From positions 1 to 64,000 of the forward strand of contig JHVD01000013.1 in the NCBI GenBank assembly GCA_000619965.1: a DNA stretch of 64,000 bases, given 5' to 3'. The number at the start of each line of letters is the position of its first letter. Within the stretch, counting starts at the first letter, position 1. Of the stretch, positions 25,892 through 36,100 are shown one piece after another. The stretch is from Propionibacteriaceae bacterium P6A17 (GTDB lineage Bacteria; Actinomycetota; Actinomycetes; Propionibacteriales; Propionibacteriaceae). Below the pieces are notes generated by a model that made no database searches, was not told where the DNA came from, and saw only the letters and a list, made by a program, of their open reading frames with translations. A program made the position numbers and the translations under genes.

Positions 25892-28444
25892 ATGCTGAAC
25901 GCCACCTGGAAATCCCTTCTCGCGCGCAAGTTGCGGCTCCTGCTGAGCGCGCTGTCGATCGTGCTGGGCGTCGCCTTCGTCGCCGGCTCGCTGATGTTCA
26001 CCAACCTCCTGCAGCGCAGCGTCGACGAGATCGTGAAGTCCACTGTCGGCGACGTCAACGTCGTCCGCCAGGGCACCGGATTCACCGAGTTCGCCACCGA
26101 CGCCATGATCAACGTCCGCTCCCTGACTCCCGACGACCTCGAACTGATCGCGGACGTCCCCGGGCTCCGCCAGGTGACCGGCGTCGTGTCGTCGGCGCAG
26201 GTCTACATGCTCGACACCGACGAGCACCTCGTGGCCCTCCAGGGCGCGCCCGGCATCGGGTCGAGTTGGCACACGACCCCCGCCGCCGACGGGCTGACGG
26301 GGGCGCGCGTCGTCGAGGGCAGGGCGCCGACGAATGCGGGCGAGGTGGCGATCGACCCGTCGACGGTGCGCCGCTCCGGGCACGCCATCGGCGACATGGT
26401 GAAGGTGGCGACGCCGTTCGCGGACACGCAGCAGTTCCGGCTCGTCGGCACCGCCACGTACGGCGCTGGCGCCACGGCCGGCTCCAGCTACCTGTTCTTC
26501 ACCCAGCACGACGCGCAGCGGCTCTTCGCCGGCGGCCAGGACCGCTACCAGGGCGTGTGGGCCACCGTCGAGCAGGGCGCCGACGCGGCGGCGGTGGCGA
26601 AGGCCGTGGCCGAGGTGGTGCCCCCCAACTGGGAGGTCCGCACCGGCGACGAGCTCGCCGCCGAGGTGGAGGAGCTGCTGTCCACCGGCATGGGATTCGT
26701 GACGGCGATCCTGCTCGTGTTCGCTGCCATCGCGTTGGCCGTGGCGTCGCTGCTCATCGTCAACACGTTCTCGATCCTCGTCACGCAACGCTCCCGCGAG
26801 CTCGCGATGCTGCGCGCCATCGGCGCCACGCGCCGCCAGATCCGACGCTCGGTGCTGCTCGAGGCGCTCGCGATCGGCCTGCTCGGGTCGCTGCTCGGGG
26901 TGGCCGTCGGCTACGCGCTGGTGTGGGCGCTGCGCTCCGGCCTGGGCACCCTGGGCGTCGACCTCGGCGACCAGGCCCCGCGACTGACCGTCGTCTCCGT
27001 GGTGGCGGCGGTGGTCGTCGGGGTGGGGGTCACGACGATCGCCGCGCTGCTGCCCGCGCTGCGCGCGTCCCGGCAGCGGCCCGTCGAGGCCCTGTCGCAG
27101 GCGGTGCCGACGGCGGCCCCCGAGGGGCACGTGACCCAGGACATGCTCGGCATCGTGCTGTTCGAGCTGGCCGCGGCGCTGCTCGTGTGCGGCATCTTCC
27201 TCGACGTGCCCCAGCCGCTGTGGTGGGTGGGCGCCGGCTGCGGGCTGCTGCTCGTCGGCGCGGTGCTCGCCGCGGGCATGCTCGGACGGCCGGTGCTGCG
27301 CGGCAGTGCACTGCTGCTGTCGCGGACCTTCGGCGAGGTGGGGGCCCTGGCGCAGCGCAACGCGCAGCGGCAGCCGCGTCGGACTGCGGCGACGGCAGGC
27401 GCGCTCATGCTGGGGCTGGCGCTGGTGACGGCCCTGTCGGTGCTGGCCTCGAGCGTCGAGACGTCGATGCGCACCCAGCTCACGCAGGACCAGCGGGGCG
27501 ACTTCGTGATCGCCCCCGTCAACCGGGCCCCGTTCGACAAGAAGGTCGCCGTCGCCGCAGAGGGGACGCCGGGCGTCTACTGGGTGGGGTCGTTCGCGCC
27601 CGCCAAGGCGATGCTGGGCGGCACGGAGGAGACCGTCGACGTCGTCGGCACCACCCCGAAGGCGCTGCTGCAGGCGAGCCCGACGAACATCCTCGCCGGT
27701 ACGATGACCGCCGAGACGGATTCGGCGGTGATCGCGCCCGATTTCGCCTCCCGGCACGACCTCTCCCTGGGTAAGACGTTCGAGCTGCGCGGCCAGAGCG
27801 GCACCCAGCGCCTGCTCGTCACGGGGATCGGCGAGCTGGAGGACGGCGCCGAGGTGGTGATGCACCGCTCGACGTTGGAGAAGATCAACTCGGTGCGCGA
27901 GCTCAGCAAGGTGGTGGTGTTCGCGCAGGCGAGCGCCGACAAGGCCAAGCTGGGGCGCGCGTTGCAGGCCGCGACCTCCGGCCAGAAGCTCGTGACGGTG
28001 AGCAGCGTCGACGAGTACGTGCAGGCGCGCATCGATCAGGTGCAGCAGATCGTCGGGCTCATCTACGGCCTTCTCGGGCTCGCGCTGATCATTTCGCTGC
28101 TCGGCGTCGGCAACACGCTGTCGCTGAGCGTCGTCGAGCGCGGCCGCGAGATCGGGCTGCTGCGCGCGGTCGGGCTCACCAGGCGGCAGATCCGTCGCAT
28201 GGTGTCGCTGGAGGCCGTGCTCATCACCACGATGGGCGGGGTGACCGGCGTGCTGCTCGGCCTCCTGATCGGCGTGCTGGTGCAGTATGCCAACCGCGGC
28301 GCCGGCATCGGCACCCTCGACATTCCGTGGCTGCAACTGCTGCTGTTCCTCGTCGTCACCACCCTCCTCGGGTGGGTGGCGGCCGTCGGGCCGGCCCGCC
28401 GGGCGGCCAGGCAGCCGGTGTTGTCGGCCATCGCCGACGAGTAG
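25892..28444 (+). CDS. FtsX-like ABC transporter permease
   Basis: From ATG 25892 the protein has 850 residues: an N-terminal helix (SLLARKLRLLLSALSIVLGV), a periplasmic/extracellular MacB-type domain, then a first FtsX domain of three helices (about 265-390, with LAMLRAIGATRRQIRRSVL). A central helix pair, a second extracellular domain and a second FtsX domain (about 715-845, with IGLLRAVGLTRRQIRRMVSL) follow. The duplicated architecture matches the long single-chain permeases of actinobacteria. The substrate is unknown; such systems often export lipids, peptides or toxic compounds. It pairs with the ATPase just upstream. Confidence 0.9.
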   Translation: MLNATWKSLLARKLRLLLSALSIVLGVAFVAGSLMFTNLLQRSVDEIVKSTVGDVNVVRQGTGFTEFATDAMINVRSLTPDDLELIADVPGLRQVTGVVSSAQVYMLDTDEHLVALQGAPGIGSSWHTTPAADGLTGARVVEGRAPTNAGEVAIDPSTVRRSGHAIGDMVKVATPFADTQQFRLVGTATYGAGATAGSSYLFFTQHDAQRLFAGGQDRYQGVWATVEQGADAAAVAKAVAEVVPPNWEVRTGDELAAEVEELLSTGMGFVTAILLVFAAIALAVASLLIVNTFSILVTQRSRELAMLRAIGATRRQIRRSVLLEALAIGLLGSLLGVAVGYALVWALRSGLGTLGVDLGDQAPRLTVVSVVAAVVVGVGVTTIAALLPALRASRQRPVEALSQAVPTAAPEGHVTQDMLGIVLFELAAALLVCGIFLDVPQPLWWVGAGCGLLLVGAVLAAGMLGRPVLRGSALLLSRTFGEVGALAQRNAQRQPRRTAATAGALMLGLALVTALSVLASSVETSMRTQLTQDQRGDFVIAPVNRAPFDKKVAVAAEGTPGVYWVGSFAPAKAMLGGTEETVDVVGTTPKALLQASPTNILAGTMTAETDSAVIAPDFASRHDLSLGKTFELRGQSGTQRLLVTGIGELEDGAEVVMHRSTLEKINSVRELSKVVVFAQASADKAKLGRALQAATSGQKLVTVSSVDEYVQARIDQVQQIVGLIYGLLGLALIISLLGVGNTLSLSVVERGREIGLLRAVGLTRRQIRRMVSLEAVLITTMGGVTGVLLGLLIGVLVQYANRGAGIGTLDIPWLQLLLFLVVTTLLGWVAAVGPARRAARQPVLSAIADE

Positions 28445-28549
28445 CGCCGGATCGGTTCCGCCGCGCGGGTGCCCTGAGGGGGCGTCCGTGGATATGATCG
28501 GGGGAGCGCGGCCTGAAGACGCCGCGCAGGGACTCACGAGGAGACGCAA

Positions 28550-29710
28550 GTGAAGATTCGAGTGGAGCGTGACGCGCTGGCCGACGCGGTCGCCTGGGTC
28601 GCACGCAGCCTGCCCAGCCGCCCCACTGCGCCGATCCTCTCCGGCATGCTGCTGCAGGCCGACGGAGACGGGCTCACGCTGTCCAGCTTCGATTCGACGA
28701 CGTCCGCGAAGGTCACGATGCCGGCGCAGGTCAGCGACGAGGGGACCGTCCTCGTGTCGGGCCGGCTCCTCGCCGAGATCGCCCGCTCGCTGCCCAACAA
28801 GCCCGTGAGCCTCGAGGCTGACCACTCGAAGGTCGAGCTGACCTGCGGTTCTGCCCGCTTCACCCTGCAGACCCTGCCCGTCGACGAGTACCCGACGCTG
28901 CCCGACATGCCCACCCAGGCGGGCACCGTCGATGCCTCGACGTTCGAGCGTGCCGTCGCGCAGGTGTTCGTCGCCGCGGGCCGCGACGAGCTGCTGTCGG
29001 TCTTCACGGGTGTGCGCGTCGAGATCGACGGCGACACCCTCTCCCTGCTCGCCACCGACCGCTACCGCATGGCGCTGAAGGAGATCACTTGGCATCCAGC
29101 CAGCCCCGACGCGGAGGGCGCGGTGCTCATCCCGGGCAAGGTGCTCTCCGACACTGCCAAGGCGATGAGCGCCGGCGAGGAGATCACGATCTCGCTGTCC
29201 ACCACTGAGGCCGAGGGTGAGGGGCTTGCGGGCTTCGTCGGTAGCGGCCCGCTGGGCACGCGTGAGGCGACGACGCGTCTGCTGTCGCAGGCGTTCCCGA
29301 AGGTGCGGCACCTGATGGACGTCGACGGCACCGTCAACGTCCGGGTCTCCACCGACGAGCTGCTCGCCGCGGTCAAGCGCGTGAAGCTCGTCGCGGAGCG
29401 CAACACCCCACTGCGGATGGTCATCAACGACGACCACGTCACTCTCGAGGCCGCCACCGGCGACCAGGCGCAGGGCACCGAGGCGATCGCCGCGTCGGTG
29501 GAGGTGGTCGGTGACGAGCCGAGCATCTCGGCCGCCGGCTTCAACCCGCAGTACCTGCTCGAGGCCCTCTCGGCGCTCGACGCCCCGTTTGCGCACTTCG
29601 CGTTCACCGCCCCGGGCAAGCCGTGCCTCATCACGGGGCTGGCGAGCCTCGACGGCGAGCAACTGCTCGACTACCGTCACGTCATCATGCTGATGCGCCT
29701 GCCGAGCTGA
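28550..29710 (+). CDS. dnaN: DNA polymerase III sliding clamp (beta subunit)
   Basis: The 386-residue protein has three clamp repeats, beginning MKIRVERDALADAVAWVARS and ending LLDYRHVIMLMRLPS, the usual clamp C-terminus. GTG 28550 is preceded by GAGGAGACGCAA. It tethers DNA polymerase and is the target of repair enzymes. It lies 105 bases after the ABC permease, so it probably has its own promoter there. Confidence 0.98.
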   Translation: MKIRVERDALADAVAWVARSLPSRPTAPILSGMLLQADGDGLTLSSFDSTTSAKVTMPAQVSDEGTVLVSGRLLAEIARSLPNKPVSLEADHSKVELTCGSARFTLQTLPVDEYPTLPDMPTQAGTVDASTFERAVAQVFVAAGRDELLSVFTGVRVEIDGDTLSLLATDRYRMALKEITWHPASPDAEGAVLIPGKVLSDTAKAMSAGEEITISLSTTEAEGEGLAGFVGSGPLGTREATTRLLSQAFPKVRHLMDVDGTVNVRVSTDELLAAVKRVKLVAERNTPLRMVINDDHVTLEAATGDQAQGTEAIAASVEVVGDEPSISAAGFNPQYLLEALSALDAPFAHFAFTAPGKPCLITGLASLDGEQLLDYRHVIMLMRLPS

Positions 29711-29759
29711 GCGGGCTCGTCGGGGCAGCCGAGGCCGGTCACGCTAGGCTGGGCCGAGC

Positions 29760-30911
29760 ATGTTCGTCACCGCTTTGGAACTCACCGACTTCCGCAACTA
29801 CGCGGAGGCCCATCTGGCGCTGACTTCGGGTGTGACGGTGTTCGTCGGCGCCAATGGGCAGGGCAAGACCAATCTGGTGGAGGCCATCGAGTATCTGTCG
29901 ACGGCGTCTTCCCACCGGGTGTCGAGCATCGTGCCGCTGATTCGCGCCGGCTGCGAGTCCGCGCTGGTGCGGGCGAGGGTGCGCGCCGGCCGTGACGACG
30001 ACCGGGAGATCCTCCTCGAGCTCGAGATCGCGCAGGGCCGACAGAACCAGGCGCGGCTCAACCGGGCCCCACTGCCCAGGCCGAGGGACCTCGTCGGGAT
30101 GCTGCGCACCGTCGTGTTCTCGCCGGTGGACCTGGCGATCGTGCGTGGCGATCCGGCGGACCGTCGGCGTTGGATCGATTCGCTCATCGTCACCCGGTGG
30201 CCGCGCATGGCCGGGGTGAAGCAGGACTACGACAAGGTGCTCAAGCAGCGCAATGCGCTGCTGAAGGCCATGTCGGGGCGGTGCGCGACGAAGGGTGCTG
30301 GCGACGACGAGTTCAGCCTCGGGATCTGGGACGAGCAGCTCGCGGGCGTCGGCGCGGAGTTGTTGCATGCGCGGCTGGACACGCTCGCCGACGTGCGGCC
30401 GTTCGCGCAGCGTGCCTACGAACGCATTGCGCCGGTGAACAACCGCATCGACGCCCGGTATGTCTCGGGCGTGGACCTCGACGGCGTCGCGGACGCGGCC
30501 GATGTGCGGGCCGCGCTCCAGGACCGGCTGCTGGGGCAGTTGCGGAGCCTGCGCGCCGAGGAGCTGCGCCGCGGGGTGACGCTCGCCGGGCCGCACCGCG
30601 ACGACGTCGAGCTCATGATCGGTGAGCTGCCGGCGAAGGGGTATGCGTCGCACGGGGAGTCGTGGTCGCTCGCGCTGGCGCTCAGGCTGGGTGGCTTCGA
30701 GCTGGTGCGCGATGACGGCACCGAGCCGGTGCTGGTGCTCGACGACGTGTTCGCCGAGCTGGACGCGTCGCGGCGGGAGCGGCTGGCCGACGCGATCCGG
30801 GGCGCCGAGCAGGTGCTCATCACGGCCGCCGTCGGCGCGGACGTGCCGGAGTTTCCCGCCGAGCGCCGCTTCCGCGTCGAGGCGGGTAGCGTCGCTCTCG
30901 AGGAGGCGTGA
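29760..30911 (+). CDS. recF: DNA replication and repair protein RecF
   Basis: The 383-residue SMC-like ATPase has Walker A GANGQGKT (30-37), LELTDFRNY near the N-terminus, and the signature/Walker B region LALALRLGGFELV and PVLVLDDVFAELDASRRERL. It loads RecA on gapped DNA with RecO and RecR. The stop overlaps the next start (TGATG). Confidence 0.97.
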   Translation: MFVTALELTDFRNYAEAHLALTSGVTVFVGANGQGKTNLVEAIEYLSTASSHRVSSIVPLIRAGCESALVRARVRAGRDDDREILLELEIAQGRQNQARLNRAPLPRPRDLVGMLRTVVFSPVDLAIVRGDPADRRRWIDSLIVTRWPRMAGVKQDYDKVLKQRNALLKAMSGRCATKGAGDDEFSLGIWDEQLAGVGAELLHARLDTLADVRPFAQRAYERIAPVNNRIDARYVSGVDLDGVADAADVRAALQDRLLGQLRSLRAEELRRGVTLAGPHRDDVELMIGELPAKGYASHGESWSLALALRLGGFELVRDDGTEPVLVLDDVFAELDASRRERLADAIRGAEQVLITAAVGADVPEFPAERRFRVEAGSVALEEA

Positions 30912-31513
30912 TGCGCGCGACGGACGAGCCCGAGTTCGAGCAGGGGGCCGAGCAGGCCTCGGACGGCGGGGTGTCGTCGCAGGGGCATGATCCGACGGGG
31001 CTCGAGCTGGCGGCGCGGATCGCGCACGCGACGGCGATGGGCCGCCGCTACGAGCCGGGCGGGGACGACGTGGACCTGCCGCCGCCGAGGGTGGGCAGGC
31101 CGCGGGTGCGCCGTCGGGTGGAGGGGGAGCAGCGCTCCGGCGCGCACCCGGACGAGCGGGATCCGCAGGAGATCGGTGTCGTGTTCGAGCAGGTGGTGCA
31201 GCGGCGCGGCTGGGTGAAGCGGCTGTCGTTGTCGACGGTGCTGCGCAACTGGGCGGGGCTCGTCGGGGATGCGAACGCGGAGCACTCGCAGCCGGTCGAC
31301 TTCCGCGACGGCGTGCTGAAGGTGCAGTGCGATTCGACGGCGTGGGCCACCGGCATGCGGTATTCGGCCTCGCAGATCGTCGCCCGCCTGAATCACGAGC
31401 TCGGAGACAAGACGGTGCTGCGGGTGGAGATCGTCGGGCCGCCGCAGAAGAGCTGGAAGCATGGGCCGAGGTCGGTGCGCGACGGCCGTGGGCCGCGGGA
31501 CACGTACGGCTAG
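30911..31513 (+). CDS. DciA-type protein (DUF721)
   Basis: The 200-residue protein starts at ATG 30911 sharing a base with the recF stop. The N-terminal 90 residues are charged and probably disordered. The C-terminal half has the DUF721/DciA fold: VVQRRGWVKRLSLSTVLRNW, then VDFRDGVLKVQCDSTAWATG and RLNHELGDKTVLRVEIVGP. DciA is the ancestral loader of the DnaB helicase, so it belongs with the replication genes. In most actinobacteria gyrB follows; here it does not. Confidence 0.9.
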   Translation: MRATDEPEFEQGAEQASDGGVSSQGHDPTGLELAARIAHATAMGRRYEPGGDDVDLPPPRVGRPRVRRRVEGEQRSGAHPDERDPQEIGVVFEQVVQRRGWVKRLSLSTVLRNWAGLVGDANAEHSQPVDFRDGVLKVQCDSTAWATGMRYSASQIVARLNHELGDKTVLRVEIVGPPQKSWKHGPRSVRDGRGPRDTYG

Positions 31514-31515
31514 CG

Positions 31516-32157
31516 ATGGGCGATTTCCGGGAGTTCATGCGGCAGCAGACGCTGGCGGAGGCCAGGCTGCGGCTGACCGTCGACGTGGACGAGGACGATC
31601 GGATCGCGGTGCCGCTGGCGCGCGGGTTGGCGCTCACCGTGCGCATCGGCAACCTCCCCGACTGCCATCTCGCCGCCGACAACGCGTGGCTGGACCGCAT
31701 GAGCGCCGACGAGATCCGCGACGTGGCCACCCTCAACACCTCCGTGGAGCTGCTGGGCGTCGCGTGGCGGCTGGAGGAGCTGGGCCCGCAGACGTGGGCG
31801 TTGGAGTCGCCGTCGTGTTCGACGGCGGTGGTCTGCACGATGCTCGACGAGCAGGTGCCCGTCCCCGCCGGGCGCGCCCTGGACCTCGACCGCGGCGTGC
31901 TGGTGGCGGTGCCGACTTCGCGGCGCGTCGTGTTCGGTGCCCTCGACGGGCCGGGCAGCTTCCGCCGCAACGTCGAGATTCTGCTGGAGGACTGCCGCGC
32001 GCACCGCTCGGAGGCGGATTGCCTTGCGGGGGCGGTGTTCCTCGTCGACGAGGAGGGGATTGCCCGCGTTGCCACCGCGCAGGAGGATCCGCCCCATGGG
32101 ATCGTCGTGACACCGCCCCCGTGGCTGCGCAGGGCCGTTGACGAGGGGGAGCTGTGA
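31516..32157 (+). CDS. Uncharacterised protein (first of two paralogues)
   Basis: The 213-residue protein begins at ATG 31516, two bases after the DUF721 stop. I do not recognise the family. It has no signal peptide or membrane helix. Its central part (LLGVAWRLEELGPQTWALES and VCTMLDEQVPVPAGRALDLD, then VLVAVPTSRRVVFGALD) aligns by eye with the next gene's TCDVTHQ...VLESESFCTTGIVYFLD and ALLFSVPDRHTVVLCPID. The two genes are tandem paralogues of different length, this copy lacking the other's first 70 residues. They sit where gyrB is expected. Confidence 0.75.
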   Translation: MGDFREFMRQQTLAEARLRLTVDVDEDDRIAVPLARGLALTVRIGNLPDCHLAADNAWLDRMSADEIRDVATLNTSVELLGVAWRLEELGPQTWALESPSCSTAVVCTMLDEQVPVPAGRALDLDRGVLVAVPTSRRVVFGALDGPGSFRRNVEILLEDCRAHRSEADCLAGAVFLVDEEGIARVATAQEDPPHGIVVTPPPWLRRAVDEGEL

Positions 32158-32178
32158 GGACTTCGCGGAGGAGCGGCG

Positions 32179-33060
32179 ATGACTGATCCGTACGAGCATC
32201 TCCTGGGGGTGCGCACGCCCATGTTTCGCGCAGCGCTCGAGCAGGAGCTCGCCGCGCTGCAGGCCACCGTCGACGACGATGGGCGCGGCGCCGAGCTGCC
32301 CGACGGGATGCGCGTGGGCTTCGACAACCTCGCGCGGGTGGCGGCCCAGTGCGAGGACTACGCGGAGCTGCGCGACGTGTTGCACGAGCACTTCCGGATC
32401 ATGACCTCCGGCAGGGCGCAGGAGGAGCTGTCCCCCGACGAGACCCGCGCCGCCTTGCGGGTGCGGCTCGTCTTGGAGGACTCGACGCTCACGATGGATG
32501 GGAGCCTGGTGAGGGAGTTCGCGCCCGGGGCCCGCGCGGTGCTGGCGATCGACCTGCCGGAGACGCTCTACTATCCGCCGTCGCGGGCGGCCATCAACCT
32601 CGACGCCAGCGTGGATGAGCTGTGGCAGATCGGCTTGGACAACACCTGGCGGGAGCTGGCCGAGTGCGACGTCACCCACCAGCGACACGGTGGCGTGCAC
32701 GTGCTGGAGAGTGAATCGTTCTGCACGACGGGGATCGTCTACTTCCTCGACCGGGTGATGCCCGGACTGCTGGGGGTGGACTTCGGCGAGTCGCGGGCGC
32801 TGCTGTTCTCGGTGCCCGACCGGCACACCGTCGTGCTGTGCCCCATCGACACGATGGATGAGGTGATGGCGGCCGTGCGGCTGGCCGTGCCGTGGACGTG
32901 GGAGCGCTTCGAGCACGAGCCCGGCGGGGTCTCGCCGCTGACCTACGTCTGGGACGACCACGGCATCGCCCCCTTCGCCAGCCTGGAGGAGCACGACGGC
33001 ACCGCGCGGATCGTCGTGCAGATGCCGGCACACTTCGACGAGCGCTTCCGCTCCGAATGA
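32179..33060 (+). CDS. Uncharacterised protein (second of two paralogues)
   Basis: The 293-residue protein begins at ATG 32179, preceded by CGGAGGAGCGGCG. It is soluble and acidic. It contains IDLPETLYYPPSRAAINLDA and, in the C-terminal half, SRALLFSVPDRHTVVLCPID and SPLTYVWDDHGIAPFASLEE, resembling the preceding gene. The pattern of a strand-rich C-terminal domain ending with DDHG(I)APF suggests a DUF1444-like or similar fold, but I cannot assign it. It is probably cotranscribed with the upstream gene. Confidence 0.75.
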   Translation: MTDPYEHLLGVRTPMFRAALEQELAALQATVDDDGRGAELPDGMRVGFDNLARVAAQCEDYAELRDVLHEHFRIMTSGRAQEELSPDETRAALRVRLVLEDSTLTMDGSLVREFAPGARAVLAIDLPETLYYPPSRAAINLDASVDELWQIGLDNTWRELAECDVTHQRHGGVHVLESESFCTTGIVYFLDRVMPGLLGVDFGESRALLFSVPDRHTVVLCPIDTMDEVMAAVRLAVPWTWERFEHEPGGVSPLTYVWDDHGIAPFASLEEHDGTARIVVQMPAHFDERFRSE

Positions 33061-33107
33061 CCGTGACCGGCCGCGCCTGAGAGCGAACCGACGGCATGAC
33101 CTGCGCA

Positions 33108-36100
33108 TCACAGGGCCTTTGAGGTGCGCCGGTGCAGCGCTGCCGGCACGCTCGCCGTCGGTGTGGCGAGGCTTGCCGTGGCTGCGGGGATGCGATGGGG
33201 TGGCTGGCGGGTGGATTCGAGGGCGTCGTCGAGGTCTCGTGCATGGTGGGGCGCGATCTCGCGGTTGTCGTCGCGCAGCCCGCGAAGCAGGGTGTCCGCG
33301 GCGGCACCGAGGGCGGACTTGTCGGGCCTGCGTGAGTGCACCTTCACGAGACGGATGCGGACCTCGTCGTGCCCGGGCAGGTGGTGCTCGACCAGTTCGA
33401 GGGCCCAGAGGGCGTCGTCGAGCCGTTGCGTGCGCAGGGCGCGGTCGGCGTACTCGCATGCCATGTCGACGACGATGGCGACCATGTCGTCGTGCAACGC
33501 CCGCGCCCACGGCCAGCGCGATGCCGCCGTGCCGAGCGGCGCGCCGGTGACCATGCCGAGGGCGCGGCGCAGGGCGTCGTCGCTGGCCTGCCGGACGGGG
33601 CCGTCGAGCGAGTCGAGGAGCCGGTGCCAGTCGGAGGTGACGCGCTCGTCGAGGCGGATGCGCCCGTTGTAGGCATCGGGGAGGAAGCGGGCGCCGGCCG
33701 CGTCCACGCCCAGCCAGGTGCGTAGCCGGGACAGGTTGGAGCGACGGGTCCCCTCCGCCACGCACAGTGCCGCCGCCATCGTCTGGGCGTTGGCTCCCGG
33801 GTGGAACAGCAGCCACGCGCAGTACTCGATGCACTGTTGGCTCGCGCGCTGGGGGCGTTCGCCGTTCGCGTCGACGATGGCCGGCTCACCCAAGAGGACC
33901 AGCGAGGGGGCGGGCTCGCCGGGTGTGCGACCGCGACGCGGTGGCGAGGAGAGCGGGGCGAACGCCTCGGGCGACGGGTGGGACTGCAGCCCGCCCCCGG
34001 CCGCCCGTCGCGGGCCAGCCCCGTCCCACCAGGGGGCGGCGTGGGATTCGGGGGTGCTCGTCGCGGCGAACAGGTCGACGATCGCTCGGCGCGCCGCGGT
34101 GGTGAGGAGCTGCGGCTCGAAGCGTTCGCCCTTGTGAAGGCCGCCGTGTTCGGTGTAGCGCAGCCGCGTGCCGGTGCCGAGGCCCACACCGACCACGCTC
34201 ACACCCACGCGACCGAACTGGAGCGCCGACTGGAGCTCCCGTGACTGCTCGGCGGTGGGCGCCTTGGCGAACAGCACCACCTGTGGCGCCCACGACGGCG
34301 CCGTGTCGGGGTGGCTGCGCACCTCGTCGAGCAGTCGGGGGCCAAGTGCGATGCGCCGCTGCGCGCACCGTCGGGTGACCTCCGAGACGGCAGCCGCGGC
34401 GTCGGTGATCTGGCGCAGGCGTGGGTCGTCGATGGCGGTGGCCCAGGGCTGGTCGGCACCGACCAGCAGCACCTCGACCTCCTCGGACCACGGCGCGCAC
34501 AGCAGGCTTGTGACCATCGCGGCGATCACGGCCTGCGGCTCGGGGGCCTCGTCAATGCTCGTGCAGCGCGCGCCCTCCACGTCGAGCACCACCTGGGAGC
34601 CGTCGTCGCGCCAGCCCAGCACCACCGACGTGGGAGCCATCGGCTCCCCATCGGCGGTGGCGTCGTCGAGCCCGCCGGACTCGTCGGCCTTGCGCCCGAG
34701 CGCGGTCCAGAACCGGGCCGTCGCGGGCGACAGGGGAATGAGCCGACGCCCCACCGCGCGCCCGACCACCTGCAGCCTGCGTCGCGCCGCGACGCCGACG
34801 ACGATCACGCTTGCCAGGAGCCCGCCGATGTGCGCAACCGGGTTGGACTCCGACTCCCGCACCTCGGCGACAGCGTCCCCGTGCGCAGCCGTCTCGGCTC
34901 CGGGGGTACCGGGGATGGAGCCATTGCTCGGGCCGGTGGCGGGGCTCGTTGCGGGGCCGGTGGCGGGGCTCGTTGCGGGGCTGCCGGCCGTCGGGCCCGG
35001 TGCGGGCACCGGCGGCACGTGCGCCGTCGCGGGCGCCTCGGTGGGGGAGGCCGGGGGGCCAGGAGGCGACGACTCTGCGGACCGCGGTTGCGTTCCCGTC
35101 GGGGTGGGGGCGACGGTGCCCGTTGGGGTGGGGGCGGCCGTGACCGACGGCGTGACGGCGGGCCTGGGCGTGTCGGCGGATGCCTGCTCGGGCCCCGGCC
35201 CGGCGGTGGCCGTCGGCGCAACCGTGGTAGCCGGCGTGGGAGCCTCGGGAGCAGCCGACGGATGCGTGGCCTCGGGTGATGCCTGCTGCTGCGGCCCGCT
35301 CGCGGCAGGCTCGCTACCCGGGCGCTGCCTCTCGGGCGGCTGCCTCGGCTCGGACGGCGGGGCGTCGTCGGTGGGGAGCAGGAGGCGCCAGCCGACGTCG
35401 ATCCGGTCCGGATCTGTGATGAGGTCGGTGTTGAGCTCGTGGATCTCCGTCCAGCGCTCGGCGTCGCCGAGGTGCCGCTCGGCCAGGCGCCACAGCGAGT
35501 CCCCCGGCTGGACCTGCACGTCGGGAGGGAGTACGAGCCGCTGGCCGGGAGTGAGGCGCGACTGGGCGTCGAGCGTCGGGTTGAGCACGAGCAGATCGCG
35601 CCAGCGCTCGCCCGAGCCGAGCCGCAGCTCGGCCACCGTCCACAGCTCCTCACCGGGCCGGACGGTGTGCCAACGACCCGTGCCGTCGACCGGCCGAGAG
35701 TCTCCCGTCGCGGGCACCTCGGGCTGGGCCGCAGGTGCCGACGGCGCGGCCGTCGGGGCCGTGGGGGTGGGTGCCGGGGCAGGGGTGGCTGGGGCCGCGT
35801 GCGCGGCCTGTGGTGCCAGGAGCGCCCCAGCCACCAGCATGGTCACGGCCGGGCGCAGCCAGGCCGTGCCGGGAAGCTCGACCCGGAGGCGTTGCCGCGA
35901 CAGCACGGCCACGAGCTCCGAGACGATCGTCGCTGCGACGACGAGCCACGCGGCCCACCCGACGAGCCCCAGCATCCCGACGAGCAGCGTCCCGTCGTCG
36001 GGGCTCAGGAGGACGTCGGGCCATCGGGCGTGCAGGAGCGCCGTCGGGCTGGACCAGGCCGACAGCACCCAGGGCACGCCGACGAGCACCCCCGCCAAGA

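Noticed and set aside
25667-29680. A 1337-codon open frame on the minus strand opposite the ABC exporter and dnaN
   Set aside because: It runs through three well-supported genes in antisense, with low-complexity Arg/Gly/Gln content and no motif.
31516-33060. gyrB in the usual place after the DUF721 gene
   Set aside because: Neither protein has GHKL motifs or TOPRIM sequences; both are short and unrelated to gyrase.
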